Shown here: positions 63,980 to 64,000 of the stretch, one piece after another | How the letters are laid out: every line of letters begins with the position of its first letter | How positions within the stretch are numbered: position 1 is the first letter of the stretch | Assembly (NCBI RefSeq): GCF_026278345.1 | Contig: NZ_CP111085.1 | Span: 5,518,808 to 5,582,807, forward strand | Length of the DNA: 64,000 nucleotides | Reading direction: 5' to 3' | From: Tellurirhabdus rosea | Lineage (GTDB): Bacteria > Bacteroidota > Bacteroidia > Cytophagales > Spirosomataceae | The notes under the pieces: model-generated | Database searches by the model: none | What the model saw: only the letters and a program-made list of their open reading frames with translations | What the model was told of the DNA's origin: nothing | Position numbers and translations under genes: made by a program

Positions 63980-64000
63980 ACCTTAACCTCCTGGCACATT

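Overview
The window reads as chromosome of a GC-rich member of the Bacteroidota, most likely Cytophagales near Spirosoma/Larkinella (inference). Evidence: a complete SusC/RagA porin with an STN domain behind an ECF sigma/FecR pair, a type IX secretion (gliding-motility type) C-terminal sorting domain, a CHRD lipoprotein with an acidic stretch after the lipid cysteine, CarboxypepD-plug TonB receptors, mitochondrial-type aconitase, and promoters of the Bacteroidota form TTG/TTTG-N18-22-TAnnTTTG. Shine-Dalgarno sequences are essentially absent, so several starts were chosen from signal peptides and -7 boxes.

Layout. 0-7 kb: Tat-exported protein (cut by the window edge), DinB protein, and a coupled PIG-L deacetylase/5-oxoprolinase pair. 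7-16 kb: K+-dependent membrane pyrophosphatase, L25 and PRPP synthetase, a lipoprotein, PAP2 phosphatase, a frameshifted alpha/beta hydrolase, TrpRS, DUF2461. 16-21 kb: HxlR regulator diverging from pirin/DoxX across a direct-repeat operator, then a TonB receptor. 21-23.7 kb: AT-richer run of small same-strand genes (broken hypothetical, KptA, VOC, DinB) separated by palindromic spacers. 23.8-29 kb: LytTR-regulated TonB receptor/periplasmic protein module with a beta-barrel protein. 29-30.8 kb: AT-rich island with one membrane/coiled-coil protein. 31-39 kb: aconitase, CHRD lipoprotein, topoisomerase I, sirtuin, FolD. 39.3-40.8 kb: an IS110-family element. 40.8-50 kb: metalloprotease/propeller/barrel fusion, response regulator, aldehyde dehydrogenase, XRE/S24-like regulator, MenE, DUF2452, MenB. 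51-64 kb: T9SS cargo protein, DUF1460 amidase, a maltose-type MFS transporter with a Tat-exported alpha-amylase, and the sigma/anti-sigma/SusC locus running off the right edge before the expected SusD.

Two observations stand out. First, the 5' non-coding region of the IS110 element folds into a bridge-RNA-like target-binding loop. Its two 9-nt guide segments match the actual left flank (same sense) and right flank (reverse complement) of this insertion. Second, at least eight intergenic gaps carry inverted repeats whose arms are tandem 7- or 8-nt words. The word differs between loci but the architecture is the same, and the IS110 copy sits inside one of them. These word-hairpin elements look like a genome-wide repeat class of unknown origin.
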